From Muribaculum sp. An289 (GTDB taxonomy: Bacteria > Bacteroidota > Bacteroidia > Bacteroidales > UBA932), in assembly GCF_002159555.1 (NCBI RefSeq), contig NZ_NFIV01000001.1, positions 1-64,000 on the forward strand: DNA of 64,000 nt. The letters are read 5' to 3'. Of this stretch, positions 9,063 through 16,885 are shown piece by piece (position 1 is the first letter of the stretch; every line of letters begins with the position of its first letter). The notes under the pieces are model-generated. The model had not been told where the DNA came from and did no database searches. It was given only the letters and a program-made list of their open reading frames with translations. Both the position numbers and the translations under genes were made by a program.

Positions 9063-10310
9063 TTAATGCAAGAGAATAGATATATGAATATTCCTGTCGC
9101 CTGACATGTTGACTGAAGTACAAAGACAACATTGTATTCCCGGTATCATGCCTCTTATTGTATCTTCCAAAAGCATAATATGCCTCATATCGACTTGATG
9201 TCCACCAGGTAATGATACATGTATCATGCAAGATTTAAAACTTTCATGTCTGTCCTTTAACTCCGTTTTCAGGTTCCCGCATAATCCGGTTGTATCGAAA
9301 TCAGTGTCAAGAGCAGCCTGTACAACCTTTAACTCTCCATTGGTTGCAAATAAAAAAGTAGTGATATCTTTCAAGCCTAACCGCATCGGTTGGTTGTACC
9401 CAAGCAATAGACACAAAGAGAATAATATGGAATGAATTTCATTTGTAGTGGTCGCCTGAATGGATGTAACCTCTCCAATGATTTCGGGAGCGATTAGGAT
9501 AATATCATCAGTGTATTCTTTCAACTTTACAATTTGACGTACATGATTATCATCGCAATTACGCTCGCCTGCCATCGCTATGATATAGATTTGAGTACTG
9601 AAATATTCCTCTAATGTATGTATGGACAAGGATGTGTCTTTCAGATGTACAATATCGCACAACGGTGAGACAGTATTGTCTCTCTTCAATTCCGATATAA
9701 CATCATCTGAGTCGCATACAACTTTTATCAACTTGTGATTAAGACTTTTTTCTCCCAATGAATCAGATGGATAGTAGTATGAATCGATAAACTTTCGGGG
9801 AACTTCCTTAACCAACCAAATGCCTTTTGCCGGGTTGTAAAACTCATACCCCGCATTGAACATCTCAAGGGCCTTGATACGTAATGTTACGGGAGCTCCA
9901 TGACGGGCTCCTGTCTCCAACGCGGCATCATTGTCGTTTGTTAAATGAACATAATTCCGCGAACGGGGGATAATCCCATTATCCAATATGGACACATCTG
10001 CATTCATCGATGTCCCGTGATATAAGATTTCAGGCGGGGTACAGCACGAATAGTCCATATCTACCTGCACAGAATGCCCATATATGGCCCGAATCTTTGT
10101 TTTGTCGTCATTAAACTCAAACCGGCCTTTGGAGTCGTTGTCTACAAAATCGCAAAGTTGTTCAAAAGTAAATCCTTGTTCGTGTACAAGGTTCTCGACG
10201 GAACGCCACCCGCCGGTCTCCAGTTTACAGGTCCTGTCGTGCCGGAGCAGGTACGACAAATCGTGCGAATTCTTCGTTTTGTTACTGCTGTTTTTCATTG
10301 TTGTATTCAT
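9063..10310 (-). CDS. KptA/Tpt1 RNA 2'-phosphotransferase fused to an FtsZ-like C-terminal region
   Basis: Residues about 15-185 form a complete KptA/Tpt1 domain, the enzyme that moves an RNA 2'-phosphate to NAD+ giving ADP-ribose 1'',2''-cyclic phosphate. Visible hallmarks are YLLRHD (first Arg-His), IRAIYGHSVQVD, LYHGT, RNYVHLT and the closing GIWLVKEVP. The remaining 220 residues are not part of KptA. Their last 150 read like the second half of FtsZ: a strand like FtsZ VIPND (IILIAPEIIGEV), then GLKDITTFLFATNGEL where FtsZ has the INVDFADVKTIM stretch, then CMIHVSLPGGHQVDM and a final NIHISILL. The GTP-binding tubulin signature GGGTGTG is absent. KptA is a firm call; the FtsZ-like reading is inference. 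It has its own promoter at 10433-10463. Confidence 0.8.
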   Translation of the reverse strand: MNTTMKNSSNKTKNSHDLSYLLRHDRTCKLETGGWRSVENLVHEQGFTFEQLCDFVDNDSKGRFEFNDDKTKIRAIYGHSVQVDMDYSCCTPPEILYHGTSMNADVSILDNGIIPRSRNYVHLTNDNDAALETGARHGAPVTLRIKALEMFNAGYEFYNPAKGIWLVKEVPRKFIDSYYYPSDSLGEKSLNHKLIKVVCDSDDVISELKRDNTVSPLCDIVHLKDTSLSIHTLEEYFSTQIYIIAMAGERNCDDNHVRQIVKLKEYTDDIILIAPEIIGEVTSIQATTTNEIHSILFSLCLLLGYNQPMRLGLKDITTFLFATNGELKVVQAALDTDFDTTGLCGNLKTELKDRHESFKSCMIHVSLPGGHQVDMRHIMLLEDTIRGMIPGIQCCLCTSVNMSGDRNIHISILLH

Positions 10311-10432
10311 CTTATAATCCGCTAAGAATAAAAAGTTTATGCGGAAAGTTCAAGAACGAGGTAATGAGTTGGCAACTGTTCTGATTTCTACATACTTGCG
10401 TGATTTGCATTGATGTACAACTCATCTTGGAA

Positions 10433-10463
10433 CAAAGGTACAACTTTTTTATGAACGAGCAAA
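10433..10463 (-). promoter_or_regulatory. promoter of the KptA-fusion gene
   Basis: TTTG (10460-10463) is separated by exactly 19 nt from TACCTTTG (10433-10440) on the minus strand, a full match to the Bacteroidota consensus. It gives a 5' untranslated region of about 115 nt before the start at 10310. Confidence 0.75.
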
Positions 10464-10754
10464 AAAGCGGTGTATTTTTCATTATTGCAGGGTAATATTT
10501 GATTTGGTCTATCATCAATCTGCGATATATGAGTATCCCGATTCCGTCATTAGCCCCTTTCCTTTGCTCGTCTGCGAAGGTAGTACAATAGCCCTTGAAA
10601 GTTGAAAGGTCGGGCGGCAAGCTGTTTCGGTCGGAATCTTCCTCCTACGGAGAGTATTCAGCCCGAAAACCTTTCCCCTTTCAATGTCTGTACTTAGAAA
10701 TGCAGACGGCAACGGAAATGAACGACTGACGAAAATGTAGATAAAGATAAACAG

Positions 10755-10811
10755 ACAGCATACAAACGGGTTCATACATTGATAACCCATTTGTATGCTG
10801 TTCTTGTTTCT
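10755..10811 (+). terminator. hairpin terminator
   Basis: An 18-bp stem with one G-T pair (ACAGCATACAAACGGGTT at 10755-10772 against 10784-10801) with an 11-nt loop, followed by TTCTTGTTTC. No gene ends just upstream on the plus strand, so it may insulate the KptA gene from the neighbouring IS remnant or be an IS-associated structure. Confidence 0.6.
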
Positions 10812-10916
10812 ATCCATAGGGGCACTATTATTTTGCATCAGATGAATTGTAAAGTATCAATAGATACGCTACAATTTTTCTTTTCGTAGACAAATCTTAA
10901 TCTGTATCTTCGTGGC

Positions 10917-11279
10917 ATGAAAGAAGATATACGAAAAATACGGATGCGCCAAAAATGGCTTGGGATATACACCGAAACGGGTTCTGTGACAAAAACAGCC
11001 CTTCGGTGCGGGATTGCCCGTTCCACGTTATACCGTTGGATAAATCGCGAGAAAGAACAAGGTAAGTCAAAATTGTCCGATAAGTCTAAACGCCCATCAA
11101 GACTCGCAAATATGAAGGTAACGCCTGGAATTGAAACCATTATTCTTAATCTGCGTGAAACGAGAAAATGGGGAGCGCAACGGATTGCCAACTATCTGCT
11201 TAGGAAGAGAATAAAGCTCTCAGCCATGACCGTATGGCGTGTGTTGAAAAGGCATCAGGTTAAAGCTGTTGTTCAATAA
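10917..11279 (+). pseudogene. truncated IS481-type transposase (N-terminal helix-turn-helix part)
   Basis: The 120-residue product has the DNA-binding half of an IS481/IS3-group transposase. It has a helix-turn-helix (TKTALRCGIARSTLYRWINR), then the region KWGAQRIANYLL that precedes the catalytic core in this group. The frame stops right where the DDE integrase core should begin, so no transposition activity is expected. The absent 3' half and the GC-rich text that follows suggest a deletion or insertion. The fragment could still bind DNA. Confidence 0.7.
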
Positions 11280-11330
11280 GCTGTGGAGAATTACAAATAT
11301 ATCACTGGCTGTTAACACTTTTAAGCTCAT

Positions 11331-11380
11331 CGGTCGGGGAACGGCCAGCGCCAAGGGGCGGGACCACCCGTCCCGACGAG
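11331..11380. other. GC-rich structured segment
   Basis: In otherwise AT-rich surroundings, 11331-11380 is very GC-rich and can fold: GTCGGG (11333-11338) pairs with CCCGAC (11372-11377) around inner GGGCGGGAC and ACCCGTCCC. It is not an evident terminator because no T-run follows. It could be an oriT-like or intron-end remnant; nothing identifies it. Confidence 0.3.
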
Positions 11381-11431
11381 CGTAAAAATGCGGCAAGCTA
11401 ATGTAGCGAATCTGTTGTTATAGCACATGTA

Positions 11432-11965
11432 AAGGGTGTTTCCGGTAAGAATAAGCCCGATTTTGTAGCCATACAAAACGAGTTTGAGAACCTTAAAAAG
11501 TTGACGACATCACTTATACCGATGATTGAGGAATCCAAAGTTCTTCATAGAGAAAATGACTATAATTTCAATTTGAACTTCAATTCCAAACTTGATTGGT
11601 TTATGCTTACACTCAATACCATTGTCATCGCATTCTTTGCTTCTGCATATTACTTTGAGTCGCAGCGAAACAAAGATGAAGAGGATGATTCTCTCAAATA
11701 CCGCTACATCAAGATGAAAGGCGATGCCTCGGCAGAGCAGATAGCCACATTGGAGGACATCTTTGAACTCAACCGCAACAACGAAGCAATTGAGCAGATG
11801 CGTGAAGATGTGGAGACCTACGAAGAGGCTGTTCGCAAACAAGCCGCCCTTGCCGAGCAAGCAAGGCTCAAAGAGCAAGCTGCAAAGGAACAGGAGAGCA
11901 AAGCCAAGTCCATTAAGAACAAGCAGGATAATAGTAAAGTTAATCATAATAAATCAAAACCCTGA
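11432..11965 (+). pseudogene. 5'-truncated membrane/coiled-coil protein of unknown function
   Basis: The frame opens after a stop at 11429-11431 and has no ATG before a methionine at residue 31, although a TTG at 11501 could serve as start. The protein reads KGVSGKNKPDFVA..., with one membrane segment (LNTIVIAFFASAYYF), then an acidic region and a Lys/Glu/Ala/Gln-rich coiled coil at the C-terminus. I do not recognise the family. The lack of a normal start next to the truncated transposase suggests the 3' remnant of a larger gene. Its stop lies 7 nt before the recombinase gene, so the two may be co-transcribed. Confidence 0.5.
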
Positions 11966-11972
11966 TTGTGAC

Positions 11973-13181
11973 ATGGCAACAGTAAAGATTAAGTTCCGAC
12001 CATCAACGGTTGATGGCGGACAAGGCTCAATTTTCTATCAAGTAATCCATAATCGTGTAACCCGTCAGCAAAAGACGGGCTACCGTCTCTACGGCTATGA
12101 GTGGAACAGCCACTTGTCGGAGGTGGTATTACCCAAATTCAATGAGAATAGGAAACTGTATCTATCGGAGATTGGCGACAAAATCCGAATGGATGTCAAA
12201 CATTTCCAAAAGGCCATAGCAGATTTTGAACATAGCGGATGCATTTATACTGCCGATGATGTGATAGCGGAATTTACATCGGACAGCCCCGAAAATTTTC
12301 TCTTTCCATTTATGGAGGGCGTTATTGCCAATCTGAAGACATTGGGTAAAGTCCGCACATCGGAAACATATGCTGCGACCCTTTGCAGTTTCAGACGTTT
12401 CCGAGAGGACAAGGATGTGCCATTGGATGATATGGATTCCGATATGATGATGGTATACGAAGCCTATTTGAAGCATAACGGAGTGAGCCCAAATTCCTCC
12501 TCATTCTATATGCGTAATCTTCGGGCTGTATATAACCGTGCTGTGGAGAAGGAATTTACTACCCAACGCTTTCCGTTCAGGCACGTCTATACAGGAGTGG
12601 ATAAGACCGTCAAACGAGCCGTACCTCTTAAAGTCATCAAGCGAATCAAGGAGATGGATTTCTCTATGAATCCGACCTTTGATTTTGCCCGTGATATGTT
12701 CCTCATAAGTTTCTATACTCGTGGTATGTCATTCGTGGATATGGCATACCTACGAAAAAAGGATTTGCAGAATGGTGTGCTGTCCTACCGCAGACGCAAG
12801 ACGGGGCAACAACTCTTAATCAAATGGGAGAAATGTATGCAGGAGATTGTGGATAAGTACGATACATCACAGTCTAACTACTTGTTGCCAATCATCAAGC
12901 CATTCAGCGAAATAGACGAACGCAAACAATACATTTATGCGGCACACAACATCAACCGTTGCCTGAAAATCATCGGAAAAGAACTCGGATTATCCGTTTC
13001 GCTTACTCTGTATGTTGCCCGTCACGCTTGGGCGAGCATTGCCAAGAGCAAGAATGTACCGCTGTCGGTTATCAGTGAGGGAATGGGGCACGATTCAGAG
13101 GCTACCACTCGTATCTATCTTGCATCATTGGACACTGTAGCCATCGACGAGGCAAACAGCATGATACTGAAATCTCTATGA
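11973..13181 (+). CDS. tyrosine recombinase, probable invertase of the fimbrial promoter
   Basis: A 402-residue tyrosine recombinase. It has an N-terminal arm-binding domain of the Bacteroidota type (MATVKIKFRPSTVDGGQGSIFYQVIHNR is its start), a SAM-like core-binding domain, and a catalytic domain. Catalytic residues are visible in FYTRGMSFVDMAYL (Arg), YVARHAWAS (His/Arg), GMGHDS (His) and the nucleophile in TRIYLAS (Tyr). The RGMSFVDMAYL form is typical of Bacteroides recombinases that flip promoters of surface genes, rather than of transposon integrases. The 14-bp inverted repeat that it probably acts on starts 29 nt past its stop. The ATG at 11973 is where homology begins; an open frame extends upstream but overlaps the preceding ORF. 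Confidence 0.87.
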   Translation: MATVKIKFRPSTVDGGQGSIFYQVIHNRVTRQQKTGYRLYGYEWNSHLSEVVLPKFNENRKLYLSEIGDKIRMDVKHFQKAIADFEHSGCIYTADDVIAEFTSDSPENFLFPFMEGVIANLKTLGKVRTSETYAATLCSFRRFREDKDVPLDDMDSDMMMVYEAYLKHNGVSPNSSSFYMRNLRAVYNRAVEKEFTTQRFPFRHVYTGVDKTVKRAVPLKVIKRIKEMDFSMNPTFDFARDMFLISFYTRGMSFVDMAYLRKKDLQNGVLSYRRRKTGQQLLIKWEKCMQEIVDKYDTSQSNYLLPIIKPFSEIDERKQYIYAAHNINRCLKIIGKELGLSVSLTLYVARHAWASIAKSKNVPLSVISEGMGHDSEATTRIYLASLDTVAIDEANSMILKSL

Positions 13182-13186
13182 GTGAA

Positions 13187-13335
13187 GGATTGTTGAGCAA
13201 ATGGGAAAATCTCTTTGGAAGAGAAGAGATTACTGATGCAAAAGTACACATTTTTCGGCAAATAGCAACAAATTACACTAAAAATTTATGTCCGATTTTG
13301 ATTTTGTTTAGTGGTGATGTGGATTGTTGAGCAAA
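13187..13335 (+). repeat. 15-bp direct repeat at the invertible locus
   Basis: GGATTGTTGAGCAAA occurs at 13187-13201, just outside the left inverted repeat, and at 13321-13335, inside the invertible segment. Inversion would reorient the inner copy. It may be a recombinase accessory site or a footprint of an earlier duplication. Confidence 0.6.
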
Positions 13336-13409
13336 CTATATTGGGTCTATTCAAATAACCGGCTCGTAATCAATGAGGATATGTCGCATAAATCACTCTT
13401 CCAAAGAGA
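13210..13409. promoter_or_regulatory. invertible promoter segment (phase-variation switch), OFF orientation
   Basis: A perfect 14-bp inverted repeat, TCTCTTTGGAAGAG at 13210-13223 and its reverse complement at 13396-13409, bounds a 172-nt AT-rich segment. The segment contains a promoter pointing left (13239-13269). It lies between a tyrosine recombinase gene and the fimbrial operon whose first ATG is at 13431. Flipping the segment would put that promoter at about 13350-13380 facing the operon. As sequenced, no plus-strand TAnnTTTG precedes 13431, so the operon reads as OFF. Confidence 0.8.
13239..13269 (-). promoter_or_regulatory. promoter inside the invertible segment, facing away from the fimbrial genes
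   Basis: On the minus strand GTTG (13266-13269) is followed after 19 nt by TACTTTTG (13239-13246), a near-perfect Bacteroidota promoter. In this orientation it fires leftward, antisense to the 3' end of the recombinase gene. Confidence 0.75.
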
Positions 13410-13430
13410 CGTAACCTGTTATTTCGATTT

Positions 13431-14699
13431 ATGCGCATTAAGAAATATTGTATAACACTGATTCTCTTGCTGTTTGGTGTAGGTGTTGCGCATTCGCAAG
13501 AGAGACACACGGAAATCTGTGTTGATTTCCGTGTGAACAGTACGGTCATAGATTCCGCATACTCGGACAATGCCGTCCGTATGCAGGAGATAATAGATTT
13601 CCTACGAACAATCCGTCAGGACAGTACAATCAACATCATTGAAGTATCCTTCTGTGGAGCAGCCTCTCCCGAAGGCAGTTATCAACTCAATCGCAAGTTG
13701 GCACGTGGTCGTCTCGAAGCACTTGAGAAACTCGTCCGCAAAGAGGTGGATATTCCCGACAGCCTCATTACCCGTAATGACAGCTATATACCTTGGGACT
13801 ATCTCAAATCTCAGATTGAGGATTCTGGACTTGTCCGCAAGGATGAAGTAATTGCCATCTTGGAGGAAGAAGCTCGATTGGTGGACTATCATCATCCGAA
13901 TATGCATATCGACAACCGTATCGTAAAGTTGCAAGCATTGGACGGAGGCAAGGTATGGCAGCAGATGAACAAACTCTTCTTCGAGCAAATGCGAAATGCC
14001 TCTGCGGTATTCGTAACTTACAAGAAAGAGTTACCACCCGTGCAAGAGCCTGTAATCGTGCCTAATACCGTTGTAGTTGAACCTCCCGTTGAAGTTGTAG
14101 AGATTGTTCACGATACAACTGCAATTATAGAAACGCTTATCCCTGAGGTAGAGGGATGGAGCCGCAAACTACATTTGAAAACAAATGCCATAGGTTTAGG
14201 GATGGCTATTGCCAATGTAGCCGCAGAAATAGACTTGGCGAAGCATTGGTCATTTACTCTTCCTGTCTATTATTCGGCTTGGGACTATTTCAAATCGACT
14301 ATCAAGTTCCGCACCTTTGCCGTTCAGCCTGAGTTTCGCTATTGGTTATCGGAAGAGAATGACGGATTCTTCGGTGGGGTACATTTCGGCTTGGCATATT
14401 ACAATTTTGCTTTTGATGGCGATTACCGCTACCAAGACCATAACCGTGAGACACCTGCCATCGGTGGAGGTGTGAGCATCGGTTATCGTCTGCCCATCAG
14501 CAAGAACAACCGTTGGAGAGTGGAGTTCTCTCTCGGAGCAGGTGTATATTCCCGTCACTACGACAAGTTCCACAATACTCCACGTACGAAAGTCGGTCTG
14601 ATGATAGAGAGCATCAAGAAGACCTATTGGGGCATTGACCAAGCAGCGGTATCATTCTCCTATTCGTTTGACTTAAAAAAGAAAGGAGGCAAGCGATGA
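13431..14699 (+). CDS. fimbrial operon outer-membrane protein (OmpA-like plus DUF3575)
   Basis: The 422-residue protein has a signal peptide (about 1-23, ending VAHSQ). An OmpA-like segment follows (about 25-115, with SFCGAASPEGSYQLNRKLARGRLEAL, a peptidoglycan-binding-like motif), and the C-terminal 190 residues are a DUF3575-type beta barrel. Proteins of this kind begin many Bacteroidales type V fimbrial operons, and a role in outer-membrane assembly or anchoring is inferred from that. It is the first gene after the invertible promoter and its stop overlaps the next start by 4 nt (ATGA), so the operon is translationally coupled. Confidence 0.8.
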   Translation: MRIKKYCITLILLLFGVGVAHSQERHTEICVDFRVNSTVIDSAYSDNAVRMQEIIDFLRTIRQDSTINIIEVSFCGAASPEGSYQLNRKLARGRLEALEKLVRKEVDIPDSLITRNDSYIPWDYLKSQIEDSGLVRKDEVIAILEEEARLVDYHHPNMHIDNRIVKLQALDGGKVWQQMNKLFFEQMRNASAVFVTYKKELPPVQEPVIVPNTVVVEPPVEVVEIVHDTTAIIETLIPEVEGWSRKLHLKTNAIGLGMAIANVAAEIDLAKHWSFTLPVYYSAWDYFKSTIKFRTFAVQPEFRYWLSEENDGFFGGVHFGLAYYNFAFDGDYRYQDHNRETPAIGGGVSIGYRLPISKNNRWRVEFSLGAGVYSRHYDKFHNTPRTKVGLMIESIKKTYWGIDQAAVSFSYSFDLKKKGGKR

Positions 14700-15757
14700 G
14701 AAAGATTCTATACCTTATTATATGCCTGCCGATTCTGCTTTTTTCGGCTTGTGATGTTCACGAGTGGCCAGAAACGCCAGAATTTGTAAAACTGCATCTT
14801 CGTTTGAACTATGAAACGGATATGACCGAATGGGAACACCTCTACGATGGTGCAGAGGTCATTGAGCAGGGATATGGCGAGACATACGACAATCATCGTG
14901 ATTATGGCAAGATACGCTACATCGTCCGTGCCTATCCTATATCGGAGAAGCAACGCACGATGCAGGACTATACACAGGAGTTCGTTTTTACAAAGGATAT
15001 AGCTGAGGGTTACGACCACGAAGTGACACTTGATGTTCTCCCCGGCAACTACAATTTTATGGTATGGTCGGATTTGGTGCAGACAAGTGGCGACAGCCAT
15101 TTCTACAATGCCGATAACTTCGCAGAAATCACCTTGCAAGGCGACCATAAGGGAAACAATGATTACCGTGATGCTTTCAGAGGTACGAACAACATAACTC
15201 TTGTAGCGGACAATATGGAACGCTTGCCCGATACGCTTGATGTGGTGATGCAACGTCCTCTTGCCAAGTTTGAGTTCGTCACCAACGATGTGGTGGAGTT
15301 CATAGACAAGGAATCTACCCGTATTGCATCAAAAGCCAACGGAAACAAGGCTGCATCAACCGATGATACCCCGACAAGAGCCGTAAACATCGAGGATTAC
15401 AAGGTGGTGTTCTACTATGTGGGATTTATGCCCCACGCTTATAGTATGCATACCGACAGGCCTGTGGATTCCTCTACGGGAGTGATGTTTGAATCTACTT
15501 TGAAGAAGCTCTCCGAATCGGAGGCCTCAATGGGCTTTGACTATGTATTTGTGAACGGCAAGAAGTCGGCTGTAACGGTGCAGATAGGTGTCTACGACAA
15601 TGAGGGTACACAACTTTCATTGACCGAGCCGATAGAAGTTCCATTAAAGCGTAGCCACCATACCATACTTACGGGTATGTTCCTGATGTCTGAAGCATCG
15701 GGAGGTGTAACCATCAATCCCGACTTCGACGGAGACCATAACCTCATTTTCCCCTAA
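14696..15757 (+). CDS. FimB/Mfa2-family fimbrial anchor lipoprotein
   Basis: The 353-residue protein begins with a lipoprotein signal ending in LFSAC. It shows the FimB/Mfa2 pattern: a first beta domain (VKLHLRLNYETDM, then YIVRAYP and FVFTKDI), then YNFMVWSDL and a second domain with MQRPLAKFEFVTNDV. In Porphyromonas these proteins cap and anchor the fimbrial shaft to the outer membrane and limit its length. Here that is inferred from family and position. It starts on the ATGA overlap with the upstream gene and ends 12 nt before the next one. Confidence 0.85.
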   Translation: MRKILYLIICLPILLFSACDVHEWPETPEFVKLHLRLNYETDMTEWEHLYDGAEVIEQGYGETYDNHRDYGKIRYIVRAYPISEKQRTMQDYTQEFVFTKDIAEGYDHEVTLDVLPGNYNFMVWSDLVQTSGDSHFYNADNFAEITLQGDHKGNNDYRDAFRGTNNITLVADNMERLPDTLDVVMQRPLAKFEFVTNDVVEFIDKESTRIASKANGNKAASTDDTPTRAVNIEDYKVVFYYVGFMPHAYSMHTDRPVDSSTGVMFESTLKKLSESEASMGFDYVFVNGKKSAVTVQIGVYDNEGTQLSLTEPIEVPLKRSHHTILTGMFLMSEASGGVTINPDFDGDHNLIFP

Positions 15758-15769
15758 CAGATAGACATA

Positions 15770-16636
15770 ATGAAGAATCTACTACATAACATACAGATAT
15801 TGGCGATGCTTGCCTTGACTATGGTAGGCATACAATCCTGTTCCGATGATTTGCACGATGTGGGCGATGTTCAAGTGAATTTCACCGCTACACTCCCAAC
15901 TGATACCCGTACCCGTGCATTCGGTAAGGCAGAACAAGTGAATACTCTCATCGTGGGGATATTCAAAAAGGGGGTTGCCGATGTACACACCAACAACGGT
16001 GGCAGTTGGAGTTATTACGAAATAGACCGCCAATCATTCCCTATCAATGGCACTTCGGTAGATGTGCAGCTCACATTGGCGCAGGAACAGACATACAGTT
16101 TTGTCTTTTGGGCGTATGATGGCAATCAGAACATCTACGACATAGATGATCTGACCGCCATCGTAATGAATCCTCTGCCCAGTCCGATTACATTCTCTGA
16201 GGCAGAAGCAATGGACGCATTCTTTGCCACAATGGAGGATATTACCATTACAGGAGATTGCAGTTATCCCGTTGAACTTGTCCGTCCATTGGCTCAAATC
16301 AATGTGGGAACAACGGGAACACCGATGCAAGCTACATTCAAGGCAAAAGCAGTTCCCGATACTTTCTATCCGTTCACCAATACCGTAAGCGGAACAGCCG
16401 ATTACACTTGGAATTTCAGCGAAACCACAGCCGAGACATTCTCGGCTGACGGCACAGAATATAACTATCTCGCTATGGGCTATGTGTTAGCCCCGACCAC
16501 AGCCACGAAAATTTCTGCCGAACTTACTCTGAAAGATGGTAATGCAAGAAAGACTGTGAAATTCCCGCAGGTGGAGATTGGGGCGAACCAAAGAAGCAAC
16601 ATAGCAGGGGACTTTACGCTGCTACAAGAGAATTGA
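15770..16636 (+). CDS. fimbrillin-like shaft/accessory subunit (DUF6562-like)
   Basis: The 288-residue lipoprotein precursor has lipobox GIQSC and, after a short N-terminal strand, the arginine-rich cleavage-type sequence TRTRAF. Type V pilins are processed at such an arginine so that the next subunit can insert a donor strand. The conserved core VFWAYDGN...DAFFATMEDITI and RPLAQINVGT is shared with the N-terminal part of the following gene, so the two are paralogous subunits. It is the third gene of the operon. Confidence 0.8.
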   Translation: MKNLLHNIQILAMLALTMVGIQSCSDDLHDVGDVQVNFTATLPTDTRTRAFGKAEQVNTLIVGIFKKGVADVHTNNGGSWSYYEIDRQSFPINGTSVDVQLTLAQEQTYSFVFWAYDGNQNIYDIDDLTAIVMNPLPSPITFSEAEAMDAFFATMEDITITGDCSYPVELVRPLAQINVGTTGTPMQATFKAKAVPDTFYPFTNTVSGTADYTWNFSETTAETFSADGTEYNYLAMGYVLAPTTATKISAELTLKDGNARKTVKFPQVEIGANQRSNIAGDFTLLQEN

Positions 16637-16885
16637 CATAGAAGTATAACCTGATAACGAGTTAAAGCCATCAGAAAAAGAATCGAGTAAAATCCGCAAA
16701 GGTGAGGAACAGTTCAGAGACCTTTACCCTGCATCAGCAGGAAACGACAGATTGATGATAATACTCGGTTCTGCATAGACATAATAGCCCTCGACAATGG
16801 GTGCGACATTCACAAGGAATGTGGCAAACATTAAGAAACAAGAAAATCAAAATAACTATTTGTTTAACAATTAAATTTTTCAAAG
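16637..16885. other. intergenic region before the large fimbrillin gene
   Basis: A gap of about 250 nt inside the fimbrial operon. It contains only a small hairpin (CCTGC ATCA GCAGG near 16727) and an AT-rich leader with no full TAnnTTTG box before the ATG at 16886. It may be a long 5' leader or an eroded gene start; no reading frame is supported. Confidence 0.4.

Larger units (their letters stand above)
10311..10916. other. intergenic region between the KptA fusion and the transposase remnant
   Basis: This stretch of about 600 nt holds the KptA promoter (10433-10463) and a strong hairpin terminator (10755-10810). In the middle (10540-10740) is T/C/G-mixed text without a supported reading frame, which looks like debris of older insertions. 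A TATCTTCG box just before 10917 may drive the transposase fragment. Confidence 0.5.

Noticed and set aside
13187-13335. The 15-bp direct repeat as the crossover sites of the switch
   Set aside because: Direct repeats would cause deletion rather than inversion; the 14-bp inverted repeat fits an invertible promoter better.
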